DNA of 64,000 nucleotides, taken from NCBI GenBank assembly GCA_026122225.1, contig JANEZZ010001959.1:1869501-1933500 (forward strand), given 5' to 3'. The position numbers and the translations under genes were made by a program. Shown here in pieces: positions 23,801-31,681 of the stretch. The DNA comes from Heloderma charlesbogerti (Eukaryota > Chordata > Lepidosauria > Squamata > Helodermatidae). Positions within the stretch are counted from its first letter, which is position 1; the number at the start of each line of letters is the position of its first letter. Below the pieces are notes generated by a model that made no database searches, had not been told where the DNA came from, and saw only the letters and a program-made list of their open reading frames with translations.

Positions 23801-26800
23801 GTCAGAGGAAAGGACTGAAGCCCTCCTTTGCTCCTCCCCTCCAAAATACTGTGGATCATCTCATTTGGCCCCAGCCTGAATTCTCTTATATACTTCAATG
23901 TACCATTAGATGACCTTGCTGCACTTTGCTCAAAGATGCAAATATGTCATGTAATGAGAGCTAGAAGATTGTCATGGTGTCCAAAAGAAGATGGTGTATC
24001 TCCATATTCTCTTTCAGTGGCAGAGGATATCCTAGATTGGACTAGGGGGAACTTCCTGCCTTCCACACCCAACATAGATATACTGGGGGATGCCTAAAGG
24101 TCTGAGAGAGTGACAGGCCCCTTGGTTCCTCTGCTGAGCTTGGAGGAGGGCACTTTGCTTCTTCCATGACCAGCACAGAAATGCGAGACCCTGTACAGTA
24201 GTCTTCCTGGATTCTACTCTGGACACACAGGAGGTAAAACACCCTCCTCCAGACCTTGCATAGACATGCAAGGAGGCGGCTGTTGGAGGAAAGAGAGGGA
24301 TGGAGTGCTTCATCCCTCCCTCAGGCACCCACTTGACTGCATATAATTCCTTGTCATCTGTGGTGACCAGCCAAATAGTTAAATAATGCCTTTCAGTGGA
24401 AATACTTGGAATTTAAGGTGGGTGGCTCAAATATTAAAATTTAAAATGTGATTTCATAATCTTACAGTAAAAACTAAATACAATAAATGTCATAAACTAT
24501 TTCAGTCCATTAAACAATTTTATAAAATACTTAAAAGACTTGTCTAAAAAGAAAAGCTTCAGATGATTTTCTAGAAAGTTGTAGACTGTGCTCTTACTGG
24601 ATACAGCATTCCTCAGATTCAGGGCCAGAACAAAAATAACTGGGAAGTACATTACATATTCTACTCAAGTTTATTACCTTCTCTTTTCGGGGGTTATCAG
24701 TTTCTTTATTATACTGCCATTTGACATAATTAAATTCCATACTATCCAGTATTTTATTATCTCAGTTTACTGACTTCAATGGATATTTATTCTTTCTTAG
24801 ATCACAATTCAGTGGTGCTTAATCAAGTTTGTTATATCCTAAAGAGGTTTTGAAAGTTATTTTAGTATTTATAGGTGACTTTCTACCAGAGGCTTTTCAA
24901 AGTGATGTACAGTATTTTTTTAAAATCAAGTCATCACCATATTATAAACCAAATCAAAATAGGCAGCATGTTGAATGCTTAATCTATGTCTTTGCTAGAA
25001 GTAGGAATTTCTAGGCAAGTGAGTGATTAATTGTATGCTGGGAGAACAAGTTTAAAGTACAAAACCCTCACCAAATTTCCAATTATAGACATATGAACTT
25101 TACTTGCTCTTTAACTGCTTAAAATATATTTTAGATATCAAAGCTACTTCTGCATTCTATGGAAGACAAACAAGTTGAAGAGCTTCCGATGTTCAGTCAA
25201 GAAGAACTTGAGGCTATTAACGATACAGATATTATAACCAATCAGATTGCTCTTTTAGAAGCTCAGTGTCATGAAATGAAACCAAACTTGGGTGCCATTG
25301 ATGAATATAATAAAAAGGTAAGTATTTTTTCCTATATTATTCTGGAATTTTTGCAACCAGCTATAGATCTGTGGTGTGAGATTATCATGACTGAAATTTC
25401 TATTTGTGATTAGTAAAGCCCCTTCTTAGAAATTGCTGTGTGACAACACTGGTCCCTGTGGAAACCATAATGTTTATAATCAAGTTAAATCCTTTGGATG
25501 AATCATGTGAAGCATCTGCACACCAGTCACAGAGTGAGTTGTATATGAATGGCTTGTCTGTAGTGTGTACCTCCAAGAATCTATTTCCCTTCATGTCAGA
25601 GCCTTAATGTTTGAACTCATCCTGCAACAATGATCTTTCGAAATCAGAGCTAAAGGCTCAATTACCCTTCATTAGATGCCACAGCTCAAAACATAGCCAG
25701 AATGAGAAAAAAATGAGAATACAAACATTTGTCATTGGGGGCAGGTGTAATTGGAATACAGAGTCCTTCATGAAAAATTGCATTCGATATAAATCTCTTT
25801 ACCTTTTGTTCATAGAATTGGGGCAATAGTACCTCTAGCCTTGTACAAGTAGATTGCATTGAAGTGAGAGACTTGAGAGAAGGAGATGGGTAATAGACTG
25901 TTCTTGTAGATTATCTGTTTGGAAAAACAGTGCATATACAATAAAACCACCATGATCTGTCCTGATCTTTTTATATACTAAAAGTGTGTTGAGTTTATGC
26001 TGTTAGTGAGAATTAATTCTGATTTGCATGTTTTATTCCTTTTTATTCTCTTCTGAGCATTTAGGGCTCATGCAGAAGATGCACATTTGCATATGCATTG
26101 TTTCTAGGAAATAATGGTTTCACTTGCTTTTTTATAAATATGTTAACATACAGTACACCGTTATTAATTGGGTACCACGATTAGATAGCTAAACTATATT
26201 GGCCAACAGAAAATATGTGGGTTTTAAACTATAGTTATTAATTTGTTGTTGTTCAGTCGTGTCCGACTCTTCGTGACCCCATTATTAATACAGCTGTATT
26301 AAAAGTAAATGACATTTTAAGTATGATGTATAACTTCACATGGTTGACATATTTTATTTTTACATTTTAGGAAGATTTGTACCTAAAACGTGTGGCAGAG
26401 TTGGATGAAATTACCAAAGAGAGAGACAACTTCAGAGAAGCTTATGAAGATCTTAGAAAAAACAGGCTTAATGAGTTTATGGCAGGATTTAATGTAATAA
26501 CAAATAAGCTAAAGGAAAATTACCAAATGCTTACATTAGGAGGAGATGCAGAACTAGAGCTTGTAGATAGTCTGGATCCTTTCTCTGAAGGAATCATGTT
26601 CAGGTTGGTATTGCCTGTAATTTTCTTAAGTTAAATGAAATCATTTTGAAAGTATGATGCTCCTTTTTACAAACTGTATGTGGTATACTTTATGCTCATT
26701 AAATAATTATTACAGGATTAACCATACAGGACTAGTTCAGTCATAACATTAAACCATAGCTTAGCATTACAAGAACAAGCCTAGCCTCCCCACAGACCTG

Positions 26801-29800
26801 CTCCCTCTCTCTTCTCCCCCACCTTCCCAAGGAGGAGTTCAGATGTTTTTGCTTCTGTTATCAGCTAAAGGGTGAAGTAAACATGCTTTAAATAATAATC
26901 TTAACTATGCTTAGTAGAAACAAGACAACTTCAAAGCATAGTTTATGAACCTGACTTGTTTGCACTAACCATTGTTAAGATTAACTACATTTTAAAGTTC
27001 ACAGCGAACTGCAGTTAATCTAAAATGGAAGCAGAATCTTCCAATTTCTTGGCAGTTGCCTCAGGAAAAAGGGGGAGGAGGAAATGTGCAAGCCTGGGTG
27101 GCCAGGGAGGCTAGGCTTATTTCTGTAATGGTAAAATATGGTTTAGCGTTGCATCTAAACACTGCAATTGAATTCTGCTATAAGTGGTAGAAGATCAAAG
27201 AGGTATGTCACCAGTGTCTTGGAATACCTTAACAGATGTTCAAGAATGAGGGACATGAATTTCTATTGGTATACTCCTATTGGTATGCTTAACTGATGGC
27301 ATTCAGAATAGTTATGTGAATTCAGAATAGTTTGTGCTAATGTTGCTACTACAGCATTCTGTGCATGGTGATGTCTTCCAGTGCTATCCTGTCACGTGGT
27401 TGAATTGTCATAGATGCTTCTTGTATCTGAAATTTATGGATCCTATGTTACAATATTGGAACTCCAAATTTGTAGAGGGTTTTTTGGTTCTTTAACTGTT
27501 GAATAAACTCAAGAGAAACTAAATGAGATTCTACATGCTTAAAATTTGAATTTGGATAGCCTGTTTTCTGCATTCTTATATTAACTAGGGCCTGTAGTAT
27601 AGTGAAAACAATATCAATATAATTTACTGGTTAACCATGGCAGAACATATGCTTTGCATGCATGTCCAATTGCTAGCATCTCCAGTAAGAAGAAATCTGA
27701 TACCAGGGATGGAAAATACCTCTGCCTTATAGAAAGTTGCTGCCAGTCAGAGTAGACAGGGCTAGATGGATCAGTGGTTCGGCTGTATAAGACAGCTTCA
27801 AATGTTTAAGCATATGGTGTAGAGAGGTGGCTAAGAGTGTGAGCCAAGAAGCCTTGTGTTCAAACTTCACCAGACGTGTTTGCCTGACTATTAGCCATCA
27901 TTCTCTTAGCCCCCAATCTGGAATATGAAGATGAAATTGATCATACTGAGCTACAGTACAGCACTATTATAAAATTACTTGGACAATGCATGTAAAGTGT
28001 TTCTAACATGCTTCAAGCATGGTGGTATTAAAGTAAAAGTAAACAGTTGTAAGCTCATGAAAATATTCATTCTTTCAGTGTTCGACCACCAAAGAAAAGC
28101 TGGAAAAAGATATTTAACTTGTCGGGTGGAGAGAAGACACTTAGTTCACTGGCTTTGGTTTTTGCTCTGCATCATTACAAGCCAACTCCCCTTTACTTCA
28201 TGGATGAAATTGATGCAGCCCTTGATTTTAAAAATGTATCCATTGTAGCATTTTACATATATGTAAGTACTGTAGAAGTTGATATCGTCCAAACCTGACA
28301 TATTTTGATAACTATCAAACTAATGCTAGCTTTGCATAAAAGAACTGGAAAAAATCTTGGGCAGGGGTAGGCAATGTTTTCAGGCCTGTGGGCACATTTG
28401 TAATCTTGAGGGAATGGTGGGCACATTTGTCATTTTTGTGCATGCCCTTCCCTGGATTTTCTCCTTTCTTGCCCCCCTCCCTAGATTCTCCCTTTTCTTG
28501 CCCTTTCCTCCAGCCATTTTTTTGTATGGGACTTTTGTTTCCACCTCTGTTGAAGATTATGGAACAATATTACTACATTGACTTGGATAGAACTGGGGAA
28601 AAGGGCCCCCTGCTGAAAAACTGCTGGAGGGGAGGGAAGCCCATCCAATGCCAAGGACCCTGTTGCCCCAAGGGTCCTTGGTAGGGGCAGGCTTCCCACC
28701 CACCCCCTAAGCCATTTTTTGGCAGGGCACCCTTTTTCCTACTTCCATTAAAGTCAATGGAGCAAGACCACTTCATTGACTTTAATCAGGGTAAGGAAAA
28801 GCTGATTGTGGGCACACTTTGGGGTCTTGGTCTTGAATATGCAGACTTGATGTATAGCAGTTTTCAGAAGCATCAGCACTTTTCACTTTTGAACAGTTGA
28901 GCTTTATTACAGTAATGGTAGCCAACCTTTTGGGCAAGTGTGCAACAAACCATGTATAAGGTAGTGCCACTCTTGTGTGAACCACACTATAATGCAACCT
29001 TATACCTTGCTTTAGCCTGCTAAGCTAGAGAATGGGCATATCTGTGTACCCTATATATAATAAAGGCATATGTTAGTGTGTCATCTGAGGTTCTGTTAAG
29101 TTTAAACTAGTCTGTATTATTACTGGCGATAGTGGGTTTTTAAACCATCCATTTCTTGAGACTTTTCATTTGTATGCTGCAATCCTAAATTCACGTACTG
29201 CTTCAGAAATTCAATTCAAAGAATTGCAACTTAACATATCTATTGATCTTTAAAGCCCTAAATTGTTTGGAGCCAGATTATTTAAAGGAACATCCCCTCC
29301 CACATGTACCCTCCCGGAGCCTTAGGTTATCTTCAGGAGCCCTTCTCCAGGCACCCCCAATGAATGAAGTTAGGTGGGTGGCTACAAGAAAGAGGACTTC
29401 CTTAGTTGTAGCATCCTGTTTATGGAATGATTTTCTCAAGTGAGGCTCATCTGATGCCCACACTGTTACCTTTTCAGCTCCAGATGAAGACATTTCTGCC
29501 AGGCATTTTAGGTTTTTAGATTTCTATTATTGTACTTTAGAAATCAGCTTACTATCGAAGTAGTATAGCACAGTAGTGTTTCCCAAATGTTTAATGCCTC
29601 GGACATATGGACCCCATTCTCTCATCTCTCATTAATTAATCCATGATTTGCCACAGTGGGGGCCGGGCATGTTCCACAGCCATTTTGAATATTCAACCCA
29701 CAATCGAGCTGATTGGGGTGTGCCACATAACATCCAAACCTGGGCAGTATCGGTTAATCGTGAGTTAAACAACCCACAGGTAACCTACATTTAGTATTAA

Positions 29801-30501
29801 CCCACAATTAACCTATAGTGTCTGGGTTCAGAGGCGACATAGCAAAGGCTGCAGAACGCACCCAGCACATATCGCAGCAAATTGTGGGTTAATTAACCCA
29901 AGATTTGTCACCGTTACATGGAAACAGCCTCACTTTATCATTTTTAATTTCAGCTTTGAAAGAGATGGCTTAAATGTGTCTAAAGTGTTAAAATTCACAA
30001 GCCCTATTTTGCCTTTATCTGCAGGGCTGCAGTGGGGCACTACCAACTTGAGGGATGCAGGCAGTTCTCACCATCTTCTTCCCTGTAAGAAAGGTCAACT
30101 GGCAATCTTAGCTCTGCCCTTCTCTAAGCCACTGGGGGAGAGCTACTAGTCCTGATGTTCAGTTCAGAATCAACCATTACTTCTACTATTCCTAGTAACC
30201 TGCAAGAATGTAAAAGGATAACAAAGAAAGGGGCCCTCACTGGAATTGCTGTACTAGGTTTTTGTTTACAGCCGTCAAAACATATTATCACAAATACTAA
30301 TGCAAAATATATTTTAACTTCCAGGAACAAACGAAAAATGCACAATTCATCATTATTTCTCTGCGGAACAACATGTTTGAAATTGCAGATAGACTGATTG
30401 GTATTTACAAGACTTATAATACAACAAAAAGTGTTGCAACAAATCCCAAAGTGATTGCATCAAAACAACATGCTGAACTTGGTTCTATAGGATGCTTCTG
30501 A
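5698..30501 (+). CDS. SMC4: SMC4, structural maintenance of chromosomes 4 (condensin core subunit), 3' nine exons
   Basis: SMC4 pairs with SMC2 to form the ATPase core of condensin I and II, which compacts chromosomes in mitosis. Nine exons with GT-AG borders join in one frame: 5698-5850, 10144-10270, 17969-18158, 19277-19421, 23394-23567, 25135-25317, 26371-26603, 28079-28262 and 30325-30501. They sum to 1566 bases, giving 521 residues plus stop, roughly the C-terminal 40% of the usual ~1290-residue protein. Exons 1-6 encode the returning coiled-coil arm, exon 7 begins the C-terminal head, and exon 8 holds the ABC signature LSGGEK and the Walker B/D-loop segment [10 protein letters not shown]. 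The N-terminal head, hinge and first arm lie upstream of the window. The introns are enlarged by BovB, DIRS and other insertions, none of which interrupts an exon. The C terminus ends in a tail rich in small residues that looks longer than the mammalian end as I recall it. Confidence 0.97.
5900..6102. other. Intron between SMC4 exon 1 of the window and the second BovB copy
   Basis: No gene is seen. The 10-mer GCAATGAAAT occurs at 6022-6031 and again at 6093-6102, the latter directly against the BovB 3' end. I cannot tell whether that is meaningful. Confidence 0.4.
6103..9279 (-). mobile_element. BovB (RTE) LINE, copy 2, near full length, inactivated
   Basis: About 3.2 kb of BovB lies antisense to SMC4. 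The minus strand encodes an endonuclease region (466 codons, 9217-7817) with [21 protein letters not shown] and SDHEL motifs. A stop at 7814-7816 separates it from the reverse transcriptase. The RT follows in two overlapping frames (7816-7064 and 7148-6273) joined by a frameshift, with the catalytic YADD at 6867-6878. The 3' tail starts TTGTTGTTCAGTC at about 6103, the terminus seen in every BovB copy here. A local ~20-bp tandem duplication (about 8897-8925) and a ~42-bp deletion near 9023 distinguish it from copies 1 and 3. No target duplication brackets it, and its 5' flank is a duplicated segment. Confidence 0.93.
9280..9533 (+). repeat. Exact 254-bp duplicate of the L3-like segment at 1173-1426
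   Basis: I read this block as identical, without gaps, to 1173-1426, directly beyond the 5' end of BovB in both places. Similarity stops abruptly after ...ATGAGGGCT: copy 1 continues with AATAAACTG and this copy with CTGGGGTTG. The block contains the YADD region of the L3-like LINE. Confidence 0.9.
9534..10143. other. SMC4 intron sequence without recognised feature
   Basis: No transposon ends or exon are recognised before the acceptor TTCTTTAG at 10136-10143. Confidence 0.45.
10144..10270 (+). CDS. SMC4: SMC4 exon, coiled-coil arm
   Basis: The exon is 127 bases, with acceptor TTCTTTAG and donor GTAGGT. It reads [19 protein letters not shown] and onwards to NTLQG, leaving one base that completes a Glu codon with the next exon. 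The VQVKELEAN block is characteristic of SMC4. Confidence 0.95.
10271..11429. other. SMC4 intron sequence without recognised feature
   Basis: AT-rich intron with short homopolymer runs (for example poly-A at about 10896-10910). I see no gene. Confidence 0.45.
11475..11650 (+). repeat. Left inverted terminal repeat of the DIRS element
   Basis: This segment matches the reverse complement of 17440-17650 over roughly 150 bases. Shared landmarks are CACACATA-GGGTTCTGTG, GGACATTGTTTGG/TTATTTGG, GAAAAG-TTGAAGGC, CCCACCCTGCC and GGTGTAGCTCC. Confidence 0.7.
13196..13243 (+). mobile_element. L3-like LINE 3' tail fragment
   Basis: The short segment GAGCTTTGGCTATTGGGCAA and its continuation match the 3' tail of the LINE at 1173-2390. 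It lies inside the decayed DIRS gag region. Confidence 0.6.
13325..13435 (-). mobile_element. L2/CR1-like LINE 3' tail
   Basis: On the minus strand this reads as a typical LINE 3' end: a T-rich stretch, then TTGTACGCTGCCTTGAAAAG and a hairpin-like GGTTCCACCC segment. It resembles the tail at 34370-34452. Confidence 0.45.
13617..14366 (+). mobile_element. CR1 LINE 3' fragment nested in the DIRS element
   Basis: The plus strand encodes the C-terminal part of a CR1 reverse transcriptase. Visible blocks are [24 protein letters not shown] (after an in-frame stop), [37 protein letters not shown] and [10 protein letters not shown]. It ends with GGTTGGACTCGATGGCCTTC and the diagnostic CR1 octamer tail ATTCTATGATTCTA (14351-14366). 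This is the same tail carried by the 5S-derived SINE at 33795-33988. Confidence 0.93.
14885..15035 (-). mobile_element. LINE 3' tail (L2/CR1-like), minus strand, nested in the DIRS element
   Basis: Read on the minus strand this gives TTGTTGTGAGCTGCCTTAGG, then GAGGGCTTCTGCCCTGAAAG and an AATAAATAAA end. It is the same family as 39190-39325. Confidence 0.6.
17440..17650 (-). repeat. Right inverted terminal repeat of the DIRS element
   Basis: This is the reverse-complement partner of 11475-11650 and marks the 3' end of the element. Similar sequences appear as direct copies at the starts of the DIRS fragments at 19706, 20170 and 54796. Confidence 0.7.
17969..18158 (+). CDS. SMC4: SMC4 exon, coiled-coil arm
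   Basis: The exon is 190 bases with acceptor TTTGACAG and donor GTAAGA. With the carried-in base it reads [20 protein letters not shown] and onwards, through [14 protein letters not shown] and [12 protein letters not shown], ending with two bases of an Arg codon. Confidence 0.96.
18500..18730. mobile_element. MITE of the 'AACCCATGGGTT' family
   Basis: The ends are inverted: CGTGTCTACAAACCATGGGG on the left and CCCATGGGTTAAGTCTGAAC on the right, followed by CAGGCC. The same motif set occurs in the terminal regions of the 39407-44059 element. Confidence 0.5.
18786..18805. repeat. (GT)10 microsatellite
   Basis: Ten GT units are present in the SMC4 intron. Confidence 0.9.
19277..19421 (+). CDS. 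SMC4: SMC4 exon, coiled-coil arm
   Basis: The exon is 145 bases with acceptor ATGTACAG and donor GTATGT. It completes the Arg codon and reads [20 protein letters not shown], then [18 protein letters not shown], ending AE. The spacing and phase match the neighbouring exons. Confidence 0.95.
19706..19870 (+). mobile_element. DIRS terminal-repeat fragment
   Basis: The segment containing GTGGTCTGTGTGTATCAGAC, ATGGGCTCTGCGCCTG and TTTTGGCGGGAGCC aligns with the starts of the DIRS copies at 20170 and 54796. No gag follows directly; about 300 bases of unexplained sequence separate it from the next copy. Confidence 0.55.
20170..22067 (+). mobile_element. DIRS-type element, 5' end and gag ORF1 (truncated)
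   Basis: After a terminal-repeat-like leader (20170-20370), positions 20491-20673 encode a Cys/His cluster. It reads CVCCSSKL, then [17 protein letters not shown], and is shared with 11825-11930 and 55160-55290. A Tyr/Asp/Arg/Pro-rich stretch follows (about 21330-21740). [13 protein letters not shown] block at about 22009-22045 corresponds to IQDPVFHAVNTE in the 57500 copy. The sequence then stops at about 22067 without RT or recombinase. Frameshifts and stops are present. Confidence 0.65.
22255..22862 (+). mobile_element. L3-like LINE 3' fragment
   Basis: The plus strand encodes [57 protein letters not shown] and ends in a 3' UTR with AGAGAGCTTCAGCTATTGGG near 22789, followed by an A/T-rich tail. 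It is the best preserved example of this LINE's C terminus in the window. Confidence 0.85.
22863..23393. other. SMC4 intron sequence without recognised feature
   Basis: No gene or clear repeat is recognised before the acceptor TTTGTTTAG at 23385-23393. Confidence 0.45.
23394..23567 (+). CDS. SMC4: SMC4 exon, coiled-coil arm
   Basis: The exon is 174 bases (58 codons, phase 0) with acceptor TTTGTTTAG and donor GTAATA. It reads [20 protein letters not shown] at the start and [13 protein letters not shown] at the end. Confidence 0.96.
23568..25134. other. SMC4 intron; possible unclassified repeat at 23690-24340
   Basis: The GC-rich block at 23690-24340 differs in composition from the AT-rich surroundings and is probably a repeat or processed fragment. 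I recognise no domain. The rest is AT-rich intron. Confidence 0.3.
25135..25317 (+). CDS. SMC4: SMC4 exon, end of coiled-coil arm
   Basis: The exon is 183 bases (61 codons, phase 0) with acceptor TATTTTAG and donor GTAAGT. It contains the conserved [20 protein letters not shown] block that precedes the C-terminal head. Confidence 0.97.
25318..26234. other. SMC4 intron sequence without recognised feature
   Basis: AT-rich; nothing recognised. Confidence 0.45.
26235..26289 (-). mobile_element. Extremely 5'-truncated BovB insertion (39 bp) with 8-bp target duplication
   Basis: Only the last 39 bases of BovB (26243-26281) are present, reading TTGTTGTTCAGTCGTGTCCG onwards to CGTGACCCCA. They are bracketed by TTATTAAT at 26235-26242 and 26282-26289. 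This fixes the BovB 3' terminus and shows that very short reverse-transcription products integrated. Confidence 0.85.
26371..26603 (+). CDS. SMC4: SMC4 exon, start of C-terminal head
   Basis: The exon is 233 bases with acceptor ACATTTTAG. The donor GTTGGT has T instead of the usual A/G at intron position +3. It encodes [20 protein letters not shown], then [20 protein letters not shown] and [20 protein letters not shown], which are conserved SMC4 head sequences. Confidence 0.97.
26728..27168. mobile_element. MITE with long inverted ends
   Basis: The left end (26728-26790) reads ...TAAACCATAGCTTAGCATTA and AACAAGCCTAGCCTCC. The reverse complement of the right end (27105-27168) reads GCTAAACCATATTTTACCAT and AATAAGCCTAGCCTCC. 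The inner sequence is non-coding. Its superfamily is not determined. Confidence 0.55.
27169..27631. other. SMC4 intron sequence without recognised feature
   Basis: Nothing recognised. Confidence 0.45.
27632..27815 (+). mobile_element. tRNA-derived SINE (same family as 42812-43007)
   Basis: A degenerate tRNA-like head (GGCAGAACATATGCTTTGCA) is followed by the body TACCTCTGCC..., GCTGCCAGTCAGAGTAGACA and an end resembling GACAGCTTCAAATGTT. The order matches the minus-strand copy at 42812-43007. Confidence 0.7.
28079..28262 (+). CDS. SMC4: SMC4 exon with ABC signature motif and Walker B
   Basis: The exon is 184 bases with acceptor TCTTTCAG and donor GTAAGT. It holds [20 protein letters not shown], the ABC signature, and [18 protein letters not shown], which contains Walker B with its catalytic Glu and the D-loop. 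All key residues appear intact, so the head should be ATPase-competent. Confidence 0.98.
28366..28830. mobile_element. Probable non-autonomous hAT-like repeat
   Basis: It begins CAGGGGTAGGCAATGTTTTC, which resembles the CAGGGGT-type terminus of hAT elements also present at 33549 and 61784. A repeated GTGGGCACA motif lies near both ends. I found no clean target duplication, so the right limit is approximate. Confidence 0.4.
29236..29545 (+). mobile_element. L3-like LINE 3' fragment
   Basis: The plus strand encodes [36 protein letters not shown] and [15 protein letters not shown], colinear with the fragment at 22255-22862. It is shorter and more diverged, and lacks the final tail. Confidence 0.75.
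29650..29935. mobile_element. Probable MITE of the 'AACCCA' family
   Basis: Repeated AACCCACAATT / AATTGTGGGTTAATTAACCC motifs occur in both orientations within about 280 bases, as in the terminal blocks of the 39407-44059 element. The limits are approximate. Confidence 0.4.
30325..30501 (+). CDS. SMC4: SMC4 terminal coding exon and stop
   Basis: The acceptor CTTCCAG precedes 30325. The exon encodes [20 protein letters not shown], the conserved end of the C-terminal head, then [11 protein letters not shown] and a tail ending GSIGCF before TGA at 30499-30501. The 3' UTR continues to the poly(A) signal at 30800. Confidence 0.96.
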   Translation, partial: EQTKNAQFIIISLRNNMFEIADRLIGIYKTYNTTKSVATNPKVIASKQHAELGSIGCF

Positions 30502-30799
30502 ATGTAGAAATCATTTTTATTTTAACCAGTAGATTTTCTAATGATCACATCCCAATATTCACCTTAACACCAGTTTGGTACAAGTGGTTTTAAAATTTAG
30601 CATTTTACTGAGGCTCCTTTATTCTCTTAAGAACGTGAACCCACTTTAGCTCCAAAGTAATGCTTAAAATATAACAATGCAAATTGTTCTTTGGGGGTTA
30701 ACCACCACAGTTGTCATTCAGTAGCAGTACATAATTTTGGGAGGTATGGGTGGTAGATTTTTTAAAGCATTTTATATTGTATTTTTATTTGTGTGTTAA

Positions 30800-30805
30800 A
30801 ATAAA
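30800..30805 (+). terminator. SMC4 polyadenylation signal AATAAA
   Basis: A canonical AATAAA lies about 300 bases after the SMC4 stop, followed by a GT-rich stretch (TGATGTATGTTTTTGGTGTG) that fits a downstream element. Confidence 0.7.
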
Positions 30806-31107
30806 ATTATAACAAATCAACTGATGTATGTTTTTGGTGTGCTACTGTAGGGGGTAGTTCTTGTAGATAAATAAGCTGCAAGGGAAAACTTGCATGAACA
30901 GCAGGCAAGAGTCTGTTTTAATACATGGAAACTAGGTGAGATTTGTTCACATTGTACATGCAGATGGCTGCAGAATCAACCTTAGCCTCTTTAGCAATGG
31001 TAAGCTTGCCATGTTGCAACTTGGAGATTGCTTGTATGCTCCAGTGGTTCTGGGGTGGGACACTATTTACTTGGTTAAGGCTGCCAGAAAGAATGACAGC
31101 CAGGCAT

Positions 31108-31353
31108 CTTCAGGAAGTGCTGGCAGAGACCTCTGTTTGAAACCCTGGAGAACTGTTGCCAGTCGGTGTAGACCAGCCTGATGCCCTCCAGATATTTTGG
31201 ATTATAACCCCTCATTCCAGAGCTTTGGCCATGTTTGCTGCAGCTGATGGAAGTTGAAGTCCAAAACATCTCGCATGCACCTGGTTGGGGAAGGCTAGTG
31301 TGGACAATACTGAGCTAGAAGGAACAATGTTCTAACTCTGCATAAGTCAGCTT
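31108..31353 (+). mobile_element. tRNA-derived SINE interrupted by a hAT MITE
   Basis: The left part (31108-31172) and right part (31297-31353) together give the SINE body GCATCTTCAGG..., CCTGGAGAACTGTTGCCAGT, and then ACAATACTGAGCTAGAAGGA, AAGTCAGCTTCC. The tRNA-like head is missing or too degenerate to see. Confidence 0.75.
31165..31304. mobile_element. Palindromic hAT MITE inserted in a SINE, with target duplication
   Basis: The element 31173-31296 has arms CCCTCCAGATATTTTGGATT and a matching inverted AGTCCAAAACATCT...CCTGGTTGGGGAAGGC. It is flanked by GGTGTAGA and AGTGTGGA (6 of 8 match), both derived from the SINE's own GTGTAGA. The order of events is therefore clear: SINE first, then hAT. 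Confidence 0.8.
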
Positions 31354-31424
31354 CCCACTTTCCAGCAGGTTTCCGGTATGCCGTGTATCTTCAGTCTTTA
31401 CAAAACTCTTTGAATCTGGATGGC

Positions 31425-31681
31425 TTTAAAAGGGGATTTGACAAGTTCGTGAAGGATAAGGCTCTCAATGGCTACTAGTCCCAGTGGCTATATGCTACAT
31501 CCAGTATCAGCAGCAGTATGCCATATATATACCAGTTGCTATGCACTTGGGTGAGAGGGTGCTGTTGCACTCATGTCCTGCTTGTAAGTTTCTCCTAGGC
31601 AGCTGGTTGGTGACTGTGTGGACAGAATATCGGACTAAATGGACTGTTGGTCTGATCTAGCATGAATCTGATGTTCTTATT
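31425..31681 (+). mobile_element. CR1 LINE 3' end
   Basis: A short coding remnant, DGFKRGFDKFVKDKAL, is followed by a 3' UTR with GGCAGCTGGTTGGTGACTGT, GGACTAAATGGACTGTTGGT and the tail TGATGTTCTTATT, typical of CR1 3' ends of the ATGTTCTTAT type. Confidence 0.8.

Noticed and set aside
5698..30501. The miR-15b/miR-16-2 hairpins expected in an SMC4 intron
   Set aside because: I looked for the TAGCAGCAC seeds and found no match with a hairpin context. In other vertebrates they lie in an earlier intron, which is upstream of this window.
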